DNA of 64,000 nucleotides from Hydrogenophaga sp. GTDB taxonomy: Bacteria; Pseudomonadota; Gammaproteobacteria; Burkholderiales; Burkholderiaceae_C. The position numbers and the translations under genes are program-made. The stretch is taken from positions 1 through 64,000 of the forward strand of contig JAJNQE010000012.1 of NCBI GenBank assembly GCA_021154985.1. Reading direction: 5' to 3'. The notes under the pieces were generated by a model. The model was not told the origin of the DNA. It worked only from the letters and a program-made list of their open reading frames with translations, and searched no databases. Below are positions 56,965 through 64,000 of this stretch, one piece after another. Position 1 is the first letter of the stretch. Every line of letters starts with the position of its first letter.

Positions 56965-57896
56965 GGCTTGTATTCCTCGGTGTAGTAGCGGTATGCAAGG
57001 CCAATACCTTGCTCCAGGGTTGTTTTCGGCAACCATCCCCATGCGGTTTGCCGCTCGATACTGACCAGCTTTTGCTTCATGCCAACGGGCTTGGTCAGGT
57101 CGTGAACGAACTGGCCCTTCCACCCGATCACGTTGGCCGCAATGGCGTAGTACTCGTTGATGCTGTAGTCGTGGCCCAGCCCGACATTCATCTCATTGGG
57201 TAGCGACTCGATGTCGACGACTGCCCGCAAAGTGGCCTCTGCCACATCGCCCGCGTACATGAATTCGCGGCGTGCTGTGCCATCGCCCCAAATCTCCACC
57301 GTCGGGGCGCCAGACGTTCTGGCAAGGTGTACCTTGTGAATGATGGCTGGCAACAAATGCGAATGTTCCGGAGCGAACTTGTCATGGCGACCATAGAGGT
57401 TGCATGGGACCAAGGTCTTGAAATGGAGCGCTGGCGTCTCGCGCCGGATGTAGTCGCAAAGGCGCGTCGCAAATATCTTGGCCAGCGCGTAGCCTTCGTT
57501 GGTTGGCTCCAGTTCGCCTTTTAGCAAGAGGTCTTCGGTCAGCGGGTTGTTGGCCGCGCGCGGGTACATGCAGGAGCTGGCCACATTGATGAGGCGCTGC
57601 ACACCTGCGGCCCTCGCCGCGAGGATGATGTTGCGCCCCAGGTCAACGTTCTGGACGAGGAAATCCACCGGATGCGCCATGTTGGCTTGAATGCCGCCCA
57701 CGCGACCCGCCGCGTGTATCACTGCGTCGGGCCTTTCGCGCTCAAAGTAGGCCAACACGGCGCCACTGTTCGACAGATCCAGCTCGCGCCGACCAGGTGC
57801 CAAGACATCCCACTCACGTGCCAGTGGATGTTCGCAGATATTGCGTCCCACCATCCCGGTTCCGCCCGTGATCAGAAGCTTGCCGCGCTTGAGCAT
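56961..57896 (-). CDS. GDP-L-colitose synthase (ColC) or GDP-L-fucose synthase (Fcl)
   Basis: 311 residues. SDR features are KLLITGGTGMVGRNICEHP, NVASSCMYPRAANNPLTED and NEGYALAKIFATRLCDY (Ser-Tyr-Lys). LYGRHDKFAPEHSHLLPAII matches the GDP-fucose synthase family, to which ColC also belongs. It does a 3,5- or 5-epimerisation and a 4-reduction. Sequence alone does not separate ColC from Fcl; the neighbouring ColD favours colitose. It lies six bases after gmd and overlaps colD. Confidence 0.85.
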   Translation of the reverse strand: MLKRGKLLITGGTGMVGRNICEHPLAREWDVLAPGRRELDLSNSGAVLAYFERERPDAVIHAAGRVGGIQANMAHPVDFLVQNVDLGRNIILAARAAGVQRLINVASSCMYPRAANNPLTEDLLLKGELEPTNEGYALAKIFATRLCDYIRRETPALHFKTLVPCNLYGRHDKFAPEHSHLLPAIIHKVHLARTSGAPTVEIWGDGTARREFMYAGDVAEATLRAVVDIESLPNEMNVGLGHDYSINEYYAIAANVIGWKGQFVHDLTKPVGMKQKLVSIERQTAWGWLPKTTLEQGIGLAYRYYTEEYKP

Positions 57897-57902
57897 GTCT
57901 CG

Positions 57903-59024
57903 TCAGCCTTGGTTTCGAGAGGCTTTATGGCCGTGGACCTTGACCTTGAGTTCGAACTCGGCCTCGCGCAGATCAGACAGGGCCATCTCGTTGACCAGCT
58001 CGCTGAACGTGGTGCGCGGCGTCCATCCGAGCTTTTCTTTCGCCTTGGTCGCGTCACCCAGCAGGGTTTCAACTTCGGTGGGCCGGAAGTAGCGCGGGTC
58101 GACGCACACCACTTCGTGGCCAACTCGCGCCTGCAGTGCAGGGTCTTCAGCGTCCACACGAGACAGTACACCCACCTCATTCACGCCCTCCCCGCGCCAT
58201 TCAAACGTGAGGCCAAGGGCTGCCCCGGCGTGGTTCACAAAGTCGCGCACTGAATACTGCGCGCCTGTAGCGATCACAAAGTCTTCAGGCTTGTCCTGTT
58301 GCAGCATGAGCCACTGCATCTCGACGTAGTCTCGAGCATGGCCCCAGTCACGAAGGGAGTCCAGGTTGCCCAAGTAAAGCTTGTCTTGAAGCCCCAGCTT
58401 GATGCGGGCGAGGGCGCGCGTGATTTTGCGGGTGACAAACGTTTCCCCGCGGATCGGTGATTCGTGGTTAAAAAGAATGCCGTTGCACGCGTAAATGCCA
58501 TAGGCCTCCCGGTAGTTCACCGTGATCCAGTAGGCGTACAGCTTTGCCACTGCGTAGGGGCTGCGTGGATAGAAAGGAGTGGTTTCCTTCTGTGGGGTCT
58601 CCTGCACCAAGCCGTAAAGCTCAGACGTGGATGCCTGGTAGAAACGCGTCTTCTTCTCCAGACCAAGGATGCGCATCGCTTCAAGGATGCGCAGGGCGCC
58701 GAGCGCATCGGAGTTGGCGGTGTATTCTGGCTCTTCGAACGAAACGGCGACATGACTTTGTGCTGCCAGGTTGTAGATCTCGTCCGGTTGCACCTGCTGG
58801 ATGATGCGCACGAGGCTCGATGAGTCCGTCATGTCGCCATGGTGGAGGATGAATTGCGCATCCTTCACATGAGGATCTTGAAAGAGGTGGTCTATACGGT
58901 CGGTGTTGAACAAGGATGTCCGGCGTTTGATGCCGTGCACCTCGTAACCCTTGGCCAGAAGGAACTCCGCCAAGTAAGCGCCATCCTGTCCTGTCACGCC
59001 TGTGATCAATGCAACTTTGGTCAT
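57903..59024 (-). CDS. gmd: GDP-mannose 4,6-dehydratase
   Basis: 373 residues from the ATG at 59024. Features are ALITGVTGQDGAYLAEFLL, GIKRRTSLFNTDRIDHL, YQASTSELYGLVQETPQ, YPRSPYAVAKLYAYW (catalytic Tyr and Lys) and FNHESPIRGETFVTRKI. It converts GDP-D-mannose to GDP-4-keto-6-deoxy-D-mannose, the precursor for GDP-L-fucose, D-rhamnose, perosamine and colitose. The next two genes decide the branch. The genes that make GDP-mannose are not in this window. Confidence 0.97.
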   Translation of the reverse strand: MTKVALITGVTGQDGAYLAEFLLAKGYEVHGIKRRTSLFNTDRIDHLFQDPHVKDAQFILHHGDMTDSSSLVRIIQQVQPDEIYNLAAQSHVAVSFEEPEYTANSDALGALRILEAMRILGLEKKTRFYQASTSELYGLVQETPQKETTPFYPRSPYAVAKLYAYWITVNYREAYGIYACNGILFNHESPIRGETFVTRKITRALARIKLGLQDKLYLGNLDSLRDWGHARDYVEMQWLMLQQDKPEDFVIATGAQYSVRDFVNHAGAALGLTFEWRGEGVNEVGVLSRVDAEDPALQARVGHEVVCVDPRYFRPTEVETLLGDATKAKEKLGWTPRTTFSELVNEMALSDLREAEFELKVKVHGHKASRNQG

Positions 59025-59079
59025 TTTTCTGTCTTCATACGGTGGGTGGTGCACGTCAATTCAGCTGCAGCTGGATCGG

Positions 59080-59625
59080 TCAATCGTCTTGGGTCAGTGT
59101 CAGAAAACTCGCGCCGGCTTCGTCTTTCGCCGAAACGAGCGGCGGGTTGGCGCTGGGCCACTCAATCGCAAGGGTAGGGTCGTCCCAGCGGATACACCGT
59201 TCATGCGCCGGTGCGTAGTAGTCTGTCGTCTTGTACAAAAAGTCCGCCGACTCGCTCAGCACCAGGAAGCCATGAGCCAGTCCTGCAGGCACCCAAAGCT
59301 GCCGGTGGTTGTCTTCCGAGAGCTCCGTGCCCACCCATTGTCCGAATGTCGGCGAGCCGGGGCGGATATCCACCGCCACGTCGAACACAGCGCCGCGCAC
59401 CACCCGCACCAGCTTGCCCTGGGGCTGCTCGATCTGGTAATGCAGCCCGCGCAGAACGCCTTGTGCACTGCGGCTGTGGTTGTCCTGCACGAAGCTCACA
59501 TCCAGACCGGTGGCCTCATTGAAAGCCTTCTGGTTGAAGCTCTCGAAGAAAAAACCGCGCTCGTCACCGAACACCTTGGGTTCGATGATCAGCACGTCGG
59601 GGATGGCGGTGGGTGTGACTTTCAT
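59080..59625 (-). CDS. rmlC: dTDP-4-dehydrorhamnose 3,5-epimerase
   Basis: 181 residues from the ATG at 59625, which overlaps the rmlA stop (ATGA). It has the cupin fold with PKVFGDERGFFFESFNQ, GVLRGLHYQ (catalytic His), GAVFDVAVDIR, VPAGLAHGFLVLSE and YYAPAHERCIRWDDP (catalytic Tyr region). It is the third enzyme of the dTDP-L-rhamnose pathway. It is last in the rmlBDAC order, and 55 bases separate it from gmd. Confidence 0.97.
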   Translation of the reverse strand: MKVTPTAIPDVLIIEPKVFGDERGFFFESFNQKAFNEATGLDVSFVQDNHSRSAQGVLRGLHYQIEQPQGKLVRVVRGAVFDVAVDIRPGSPTFGQWVGTELSEDNHRQLWVPAGLAHGFLVLSESADFLYKTTDYYAPAHERCIRWDDPTLAIEWPSANPPLVSAKDEAGASFLTLTQDD

Positions 59626-60509
59626 CGGAGCACCCCGTCTTTGAGCAAGCGCACAAGGTACTGGCCGTAGCCATTCTTGAGCATGGGCTGAGCCAGGGCT
59701 TCGAGTTGACTGCTGTCGATCCAGCCATGGCGCCATGCAATCTCTTCAGGGCAGGCAATCTTCAACCCCTGGCGGTGCTCCAGCGTGGCGATGAACTGGC
59801 TGGCTTCCAGCAGGCTGTCGTGGGTGCCGGTGTCCAGCCAGGCGTAGCCGCGCTGCATGATCTGCACGTTGAGCTGCCCCATGTCCAGGTAGGTCTGGTT
59901 CACCGCGGTGATCTCCAGCTCGCCGCGCGCGCTGGGCTTCACGGCTTTGGCGATGTCCACCACCTGCTGGTCGTAGAAGTACAGGCCGGTCACGGCGTAG
60001 TTGCTTTGGGGCTTGGCGGGCTTTTCTTCGATGCTGCGGGCCTTGCCCTGCGCGTCGAAGGCCACCACGCCGTAGCGCTCGGGGTCATTCACGTGGTAGG
60101 CAAACACGGTGGCACCGCTGGCCTGTTGGTCGGCGTCGGCCAGCAGTGTGGTGAAGTCGTGGCCGTAGTAAATGTTGTCGCCCAGAACGAGTGCGCTGGG
60201 GCTGTTGCCCACGAAGTCGGCGCCGATGATGAAGGCCTGCGCCAGGCCGTCGGGGCTGGGTTGTACCGCGTATTGCAGGTTCATGCCCCAGGCGCTGCCG
60301 TCACCCAGCAGTTGCTGGAATCGCGGTGTGTCTTGCGGGGTGCTGATGACGAGCACGTCGCGGATGCCGGCGAGCATCAGCGTGGTGAGCGGGTAGTAAA
60401 TCATCGGCTTGTCGTACACCGGCAGCAGCTGTTTGCTGATGGCCAGGGTGGCCGGGTGCAGGCGGGTGCCCGAGCCACCGGCCAGGATGATGCCCTTGCG
60501 TTGTGTCAT
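59622..60509 (-). CDS. rmlA: Glucose-1-phosphate thymidylyltransferase
   Basis: 295 residues from the ATG at 60509. It opens RKGIILAGGSGTRLHPAT with KQLLPVYDKPMIYYPL, then ALVLGDNIYYGHDF, ARSIEEKPAKPQSNYAVTGLYFYD and WLDTGTHDSLLEAS. It activates glucose-1-phosphate with dTTP, the entry step of dTDP-L-rhamnose synthesis. Full length, with no anomalies. Ten bases separate it from rmlD. Confidence 0.97.
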   Translation of the reverse strand: MTQRKGIILAGGSGTRLHPATLAISKQLLPVYDKPMIYYPLTTLMLAGIRDVLVISTPQDTPRFQQLLGDGSAWGMNLQYAVQPSPDGLAQAFIIGADFVGNSPSALVLGDNIYYGHDFTTLLADADQQASGATVFAYHVNDPERYGVVAFDAQGKARSIEEKPAKPQSNYAVTGLYFYDQQVVDIAKAVKPSARGELEITAVNQTYLDMGQLNVQIMQRGYAWLDTGTHDSLLEASQFIATLEHRQGLKIACPEEIAWRHGWIDSSQLEALAQPMLKNGYGQYLVRLLKDGVLR

Positions 60510-60519
60510 TCGACTTGTC

Positions 60520-61419
60520 TCACAGAATTTCGGCAAGCATACGCCGCACGCCGTGTTGCCAGTGGGGCAAGTTCAAACCAAAGCTGCTGCGCAAGAGCGA
60601 GGTGTCCAGGCGCGAGTTCAAGGGGCGACGTGCCGGTGTGGGGAAGGCGTTGGTGGGCACGGGCGCCACCTCCAAGGCCTTGATCGCCAGATCGGGTTTG
60701 AGCGCACGCGCCATCTCCAGCACGAAGCGTGCATAACCGTTCCACGTGGTCTCGCCCGCGGCGGCGAGGTGGTAGGTGCCGCAGCAAGCCCCATCGCGCA
60801 GAGCTTGGCGGATCGCATGCGCCGTGACATCGGCGATCAGTTCTGCCCCGGTGGGCGCGCCGAACTGGTCGTCGATCACGGTGAGCCGCTCGCGTTCCTG
60901 CGCCAGGCGCAGCATGGTCTTGGCGAAGTTGGCGCCGCGCGCGGCGTACACCCAGCTGGTGCGAAAGATCAGGTGGCGCCCACTGGCAGCCGCGATCAGG
61001 CGTTCGCCCTCCAGCTTGGTCTGCCCGTACACGCTCAGGGGGGCGGTGGCCGCGTTTTCGGTCCAGGGCACCGTGCCGCTGCCGTCGAACACGTAGTCGG
61101 TGGAGTAGTGAACCAGCAGTGCGCCCACCGCTCGGGCGGCTTCGGCCAGCACGCCCGGTGCCTTGGCGTTCAGGGTGCGCGCCAGTTCGGGCTCGCTCTC
61201 GGCCTTGTCCACGGCGGTGTGGGCAGCCGCGTTCACGATCACGTCGGGTCGCAAGCTCAACACGGTCTCGCGCAAGCCATGCAAATCGTTGAGGTCGCCA
61301 CAGCCGCCATCAACCAGCGTGCTGTGCCGGTCCAGCGCCACCAGCTCGCCCAGCGGCGCCAGGCTGCGCTGCAGCTCCCAGCCCACCTGGCCGTTCTTGC
61401 CGAGCAGCAAGACCTTCAT
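60520..61419 (-). CDS. rmlD: dTDP-4-dehydrorhamnose reductase
   Basis: 299 residues from the ATG at 61419, which overlaps the rmlB TGA. Features are VLLLGKNGQVGWELQRSL, NAAAHTAVDKAESE, HYSTDYVFDGSGTVPWTE and SVYGQTKLEGE (Tyr/Lys). It makes dTDP-L-rhamnose. It is distinct from the 284-residue RmlD-like reductase at 47263-48117, which serves another sugar. Confidence 0.97.
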   Translation of the reverse strand: MKVLLLGKNGQVGWELQRSLAPLGELVALDRHSTLVDGGCGDLNDLHGLRETVLSLRPDVIVNAAAHTAVDKAESEPELARTLNAKAPGVLAEAARAVGALLVHYSTDYVFDGSGTVPWTENAATAPLSVYGQTKLEGERLIAAASGRHLIFRTSWVYAARGANFAKTMLRLAQERERLTVIDDQFGAPTGAELIADVTAHAIRQALRDGACCGTYHLAAAGETTWNGYARFVLEMARALKPDLAIKALEVAPVPTNAFPTPARRPLNSRLDTSLLRSSFGLNLPHWQHGVRRMLAEIL

Positions 61420-62495
61420 GCGGACACCGGCGCCTCGTATTGCGCCTGCACCCACTGCCGGTACGAACCGCTTTGCACGTTGGCCACCCACTCAGGATGG
61501 TCCAGGTACCACTGCACCGTTTTGCGGATGCCGCTCTCGAACGTCTCAGCGGGCCTCCAGCCCAGTTCGCGTTCAATCTTGCGTGCGTCGATGGCGTAGC
61601 GGCGGTCGTGGCCGGGGCGGTCTTTCACGTAGCTGATCTGGCTGGCGTAGGGCTGGCCGTCGCTGCGCGGGCGCAGCTCGTCGAGCAGGGCGCAGACGGT
61701 GCGCACGATATCCAGGTTGGGCTTTTCGTTCCAGCCGCCCACGTTGTAGGTCTCGCCCAGGCGGCCGCCTTCGAGCACGCGGCGGATGGCGCTGCAGTGG
61801 TCTTTCACATAGAGCCAGTCGCGCACCTGCATGCCATCACCGTACACCGGCAGGGGCTTGCCGGCGAGGGCGTTGACGATCATCAGCGGGATGAGCTTCT
61901 CAGGAAAATGGAAGGGCCCGTAGTTGTTGCTGCAGTTGGTGGTGAGCACCGGCAGGCCGTGGGTATGGTGCCAGGCGCGCACCAGGTGGTCGCTGGCGGC
62001 CTTGCTGGCCGAATACGGGCTGTTGGGCTCGAAGCCGTGGGCTTCGGTGAAGGCCGGTGCGTCGGGTGCCAGGCTGCCGTACACCTCATCGGTGCTCACG
62101 TGCAGGAAGCGGAAGGCTGCCCTTTCATCAGCAGGCAGGCCCGACCAGTGGGCGCGCACCGCTTCCAGCAAGCGGAAGGTGCCGACGATGTTGGTCTGGA
62201 TGAAATCCTCTGCGCCATGGATGGATCGGTCCACATGGCTCTCGGCGGCAAAGTTGACCACCGCGCGCGGCCGGTGTTCAGCCAGCAGGCGGGCCACCAG
62301 GGCACCATCGCCAATGTCGCCCTGCACGAACACATGGCGCGCATCGCCCTGCAGGCTGGCGAGGTTTTCCAGGTTGCCTGCGTAGGTGAGTTTGTCGAGG
62401 TTCAGGACGGGCTCAGCGGCCTCAGCCGACTGGGCCAGCCAGTCGAGCACGAAATTGCCGCCGATGAAGCCGGCGCCGCCAGTGACGAGGATCAT
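61416..62495 (-). CDS. rmlB: dTDP-glucose 4,6-dehydratase
   Basis: 359 residues. Features are ILVTGGAGFIGGNFVLDWL, DKLTYAGNLENL, FAAESHVDRSIHGAEDF, STDEVYGSL (catalytic Asp-Glu), SPYSASKAASDHLVRA and NCSNNYGPFHFPEKLIPL. It converts dTDP-glucose to the 4-keto-6-deoxy sugar. It is the first gene of the polysaccharide locus transcript. A -10-like GATAAT stands about 58 bases upstream. Confidence 0.97.
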   Translation of the reverse strand: MILVTGGAGFIGGNFVLDWLAQSAEAAEPVLNLDKLTYAGNLENLASLQGDARHVFVQGDIGDGALVARLLAEHRPRAVVNFAAESHVDRSIHGAEDFIQTNIVGTFRLLEAVRAHWSGLPADERAAFRFLHVSTDEVYGSLAPDAPAFTEAHGFEPNSPYSASKAASDHLVRAWHHTHGLPVLTTNCSNNYGPFHFPEKLIPLMIVNALAGKPLPVYGDGMQVRDWLYVKDHCSAIRRVLEGGRLGETYNVGGWNEKPNLDIVRTVCALLDELRPRSDGQPYASQISYVKDRPGHDRRYAIDARKIERELGWRPAETFESGIRKTVQWYLDHPEWVANVQSGSYRQWVQAQYEAPVSA

Positions 62496-62552
62496 GAAAC
62501 TTCCCTATAGGTGGCGTTCCTGGGGCAGCCCGGGGCCTGCCGTGGACCACGC

Positions 62553-62558
62553 ATTATC
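62553..62558 (-). promoter_or_regulatory. Possible -10 element upstream of rmlB
   Basis: GATAAT read on the minus strand, in the 102-base gap between the zinc-ribbon gene and rmlB. No good -35 box is visible at 16-18 bases. If used, it would start the whole minus-strand polysaccharide locus with a leader of about 50 bases. Confidence 0.3.
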
Positions 62559-62597
62559 TTGTCCAATCCGCTGTTGATGGCGGATTCGGGCAGCTGG

Positions 62598-62804
62598 TCA
62601 GTGACCGTGTGAAACCGTTTCGCCGGCCTTCAGGCGGTACACCGTGCCGCAGTACGGACACTTGGCTTCGCCGGTGTGGGCCACGTCCAGGTACACCTTG
62701 GGGTGGCTGTTCCAGAGCTTCATGTCGGCCAGCTTGTTGGGGCAGAACACGCCGCCCTGGGCGTTGAGGTCGCTGGCCTTGAGTTCAACGGTGGCTTTGC
62801 TCAT
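62598..62804 (-). CDS. Zinc-ribbon domain protein (NDUFS6-like fold)
   Basis: 68 residues. Putative zinc ligands are Cys in GGVFCPNK, His in the LWNSHPKVYLDV/AHTGEA region and the pair in KCPYCGTVYRL. The length and pattern match the short zinc-finger proteins related to mitochondrial NDUFS6 that are widespread in proteobacteria next to ilvE. The role is not established. The start lies five bases after the ilvE stop, so the two form an operon. Confidence 0.9.
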   Translation of the reverse strand: MSKATVELKASDLNAQGGVFCPNKLADMKLWNSHPKVYLDVAHTGEAKCPYCGTVYRLKAGETVSHGH

Positions 62805-62809
62805 GGCGT

Positions 62810-63760
62810 TCAGACCTTCGAGAGCCAGTGGGCGTACTTGGGGTTGCGGCCGTTGACGATGTCGAAGAAGGCGCTCTGGATCTTCTCGGTGATCGGGCCG
62901 CGGCTGCCCACGTAGTCGCCCTTGCCGAGCTCGATGCGATCCAGCTCGCGGATGGGGGTCACCTCGGCGGCGGTGCCGGTGAAGAAGGCCTCGTCGGCGA
63001 TGTAGACCTCGTCGCGGGTGATGCGCTTCTGGATGATCTCCAGGCCGAGGTCCTTGGCGATGTGGAACACGGTGTTGCGCGTGATGCCGTTCAAGGCGCC
63101 GGCGGAGAGGTCGGGCGTGTAGATCACACCGTTCTTCACCACAAAGATGTTTTCGCCGGCGCCTTCGCTCACGAAGCCGGAGGCGTCGAGCAGCAGGGCC
63201 TCGTCGTAGCCCTCGTCGGTCACTTCCATGTTGGCCAGGATGCTGTTGGTGTAGTTGCTCACCGCCTTGGCCTGAGTCATGGTGATGTTGACGTGGTGGC
63301 GAGTGTAGCTGCTGGTCTTCACGCGGATGCCGCGCTTCAGGCCTTCTTCGCCCAGATAAGCGCCCCAGGCCCAGGCCGCCACCATCAGGTGGATGGTGTT
63401 GCCCTTGGGGCTCACGCCCAGCTTCTTGTCGCCGATCCAGGTCAGCGGGCGGATGTAGCAGCTCTCCAGCTTGTTCTCACGCACCACGGCTTTCTGCGCT
63501 TCCATGGCTTCCTCCATGGTGAAGGGCAGCTTCATGCGCAGGATCTTGGCGCTGTTGAACAGGCGCTCGGTGTGTTCCTCCAGGCGGAAGATCGCCGTGC
63601 CGCCCACGGCGTTGTAAGCCCGCACCCCCTCAAAGGCCCCGCAACCGTAGTGCAGCGTGTGGGTCAGCACGTGGATCTTGGCGTCGCGCCAGTCCACCAT
63701 CTGGCCGTCCATCCAGATCTTGCCGTCGCGGTCGGACATCGAGGGAACGATGGGGCTCAT
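62810..63760 (-). CDS. ilvE: Branched-chain amino acid aminotransferase
   Basis: 316 residues from the ATG at 63760, chosen for the AAGGA upstream; the longer frame adds 18 unlikely residues. Class IV fold: KIWMDGQMVDWRDAKIHV, LHYGCGAFEGVRAY, CYIRPLTWIG, the PLP lysine in QAKAVSNYTNSIL, EALLLDASGFVSEGAGENIF and FFTGTAAEVTPIRE. It transaminates 2-oxo acids to Val, Leu and Ile with glutamate. The zinc-ribbon gene follows. Confidence 0.97.
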   Translation of the reverse strand: MSPIVPSMSDRDGKIWMDGQMVDWRDAKIHVLTHTLHYGCGAFEGVRAYNAVGGTAIFRLEEHTERLFNSAKILRMKLPFTMEEAMEAQKAVVRENKLESCYIRPLTWIGDKKLGVSPKGNTIHLMVAAWAWGAYLGEEGLKRGIRVKTSSYTRHHVNITMTQAKAVSNYTNSILANMEVTDEGYDEALLLDASGFVSEGAGENIFVVKNGVIYTPDLSAGALNGITRNTVFHIAKDLGLEIIQKRITRDEVYIADEAFFTGTAAEVTPIRELDRIELGKGDYVGSRGPITEKIQSAFFDIVNGRNPKYAHWLSKV

Positions 63761-63824
63761 GGGGGTCCTTGTGAGTTGTTCGGGGGGCGCCCAGCCGGCA
63801 GGATGGGTCGCCAAACCGCCGATT

Positions 63825-64000
63825 TTACGGTGCCGCGCCGTCTTGGACCGGCGCTTCGGGGTCCGGCCGCGTCAGCTTCCAGCGCACGAGTTGGCCGCCG
63901 GCAAACTCGGCTTCCACCGTGGACAGGCCGTTGTCGCTCCAGCGGTACACCTCGGGCTCGACCCCCTCGGCCGAGACGCGCTGGCCCAGCGCGCGCGTCA
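63825..64000 (-). CDS. C-terminal end of a small unknown protein, runs off the right edge
   Basis: 58 codons are visible before the TAA at 63827-63825; the start is outside. The tail reads GQRVSAEGVEPEVYRWSDNG and then EFAGGQLVRWKLTRPD, with regular beta strands. The pattern VYRW...VEAEFAGGQLVRW recalls small periplasmic SmpA/BamE-like proteins, but there is too little to assign. It is upstream of ilvE on the same strand. Confidence 0.55.
   Translation of the reverse strand, partial: TRALGQRVSAEGVEPEVYRWSDNGLSTVEAEFAGGQLVRWKLTRPDPEAPVQDGAAP

Noticed and set aside
1..64000. CRISPR array, tRNA, rRNA, integrase-bearing island or prophage
   Set aside because: No regularly spaced repeats, cloverleaf sequences, rRNA segments, integrase or phage structural genes were seen.

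Overview
The window is chromosomal DNA from a high-GC betaproteobacterium, most likely order Burkholderiales, family Comamonadaceae (Hydrogenophaga-like). This is inferred from the G/C-rich third positions, the gene families (YhdP, DUF1631, a LitR/photolyase light module, an Lrp next to a fused indolepyruvate oxidoreductase) and GTG/TTG starts in tightly overlapping operons. No rRNA, tRNA or CRISPR array is visible.

Layout. 1-5782: a light and oxidative-stress module with an FAD amine-oxidase-like protein (cut by the window edge), an exported glutathione peroxidase, a B12-dependent MerR photoreceptor regulator (LitR/CarH type), a DUF2256 zinc-binding mini-protein, an Fe-S cryptochrome/photolyase and a ferritin-like diiron protein. 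5834-18399: housekeeping genes: a rhombosortase-like protease, glnE, yhdP, a nitrilase-family amidase, a PAS histidine kinase with a FixJ-type regulator, a membrane mini-protein and mltA. 18509-23691: a six-gene minus-strand operon in which every product carries an export signal. It has three pilin-like proteins, one further small exported protein, an Ig-like chaperone and a non-classical outer-membrane barrel ending in a prealbumin-like domain. I read it as a non-canonical chaperone/usher-type surface-fibre system, and it is the best candidate here for something undescribed. 23892-34102: lrp divergent from a 1197-residue indolepyruvate ferredoxin oxidoreductase, then yajC-secD-secF and a DUF1631 protein.

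34109-41360: an M48 metalloprotease whose 5' end is interrupted or displaced by a complete group II intron (about 34990-37796, minus strand, with an intact RT/maturase/HNH protein and domain V), then AmpG and an OmpR/EnvZ-type two-component pair.

41608-62495: a surface-polysaccharide (O-antigen or capsule) locus, all on the minus strand. Its members are: a WbpM-type dehydratase, a small phosphoglycosyl transferase and a WbpV-type reductase (predicted D-QuiNAc primer); three enzymes for an L-6-deoxy-HexNAc (L-QuiNAc or L-FucNAc) with a WbuB-type transferase; further GT4, GT2, GT10 and GT11 transferases; a Wzx-type flippase; an FkbM methyltransferase; Gmd, a ColC/Fcl-type enzyme and a ColD-type enzyme with His at the PLP-lysine position, which predicts GDP-L-colitose; and rmlBDAC for dTDP-L-rhamnose. 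The GT11 gene has an in-frame amber codon. No Wzy polymerase was recognised. The central transferase region is clearly AT-richer than its flanks, which suggests horizontal exchange. 62598-64000 returns to core genes: a zinc-ribbon protein, ilvE and the end of a small unknown gene.
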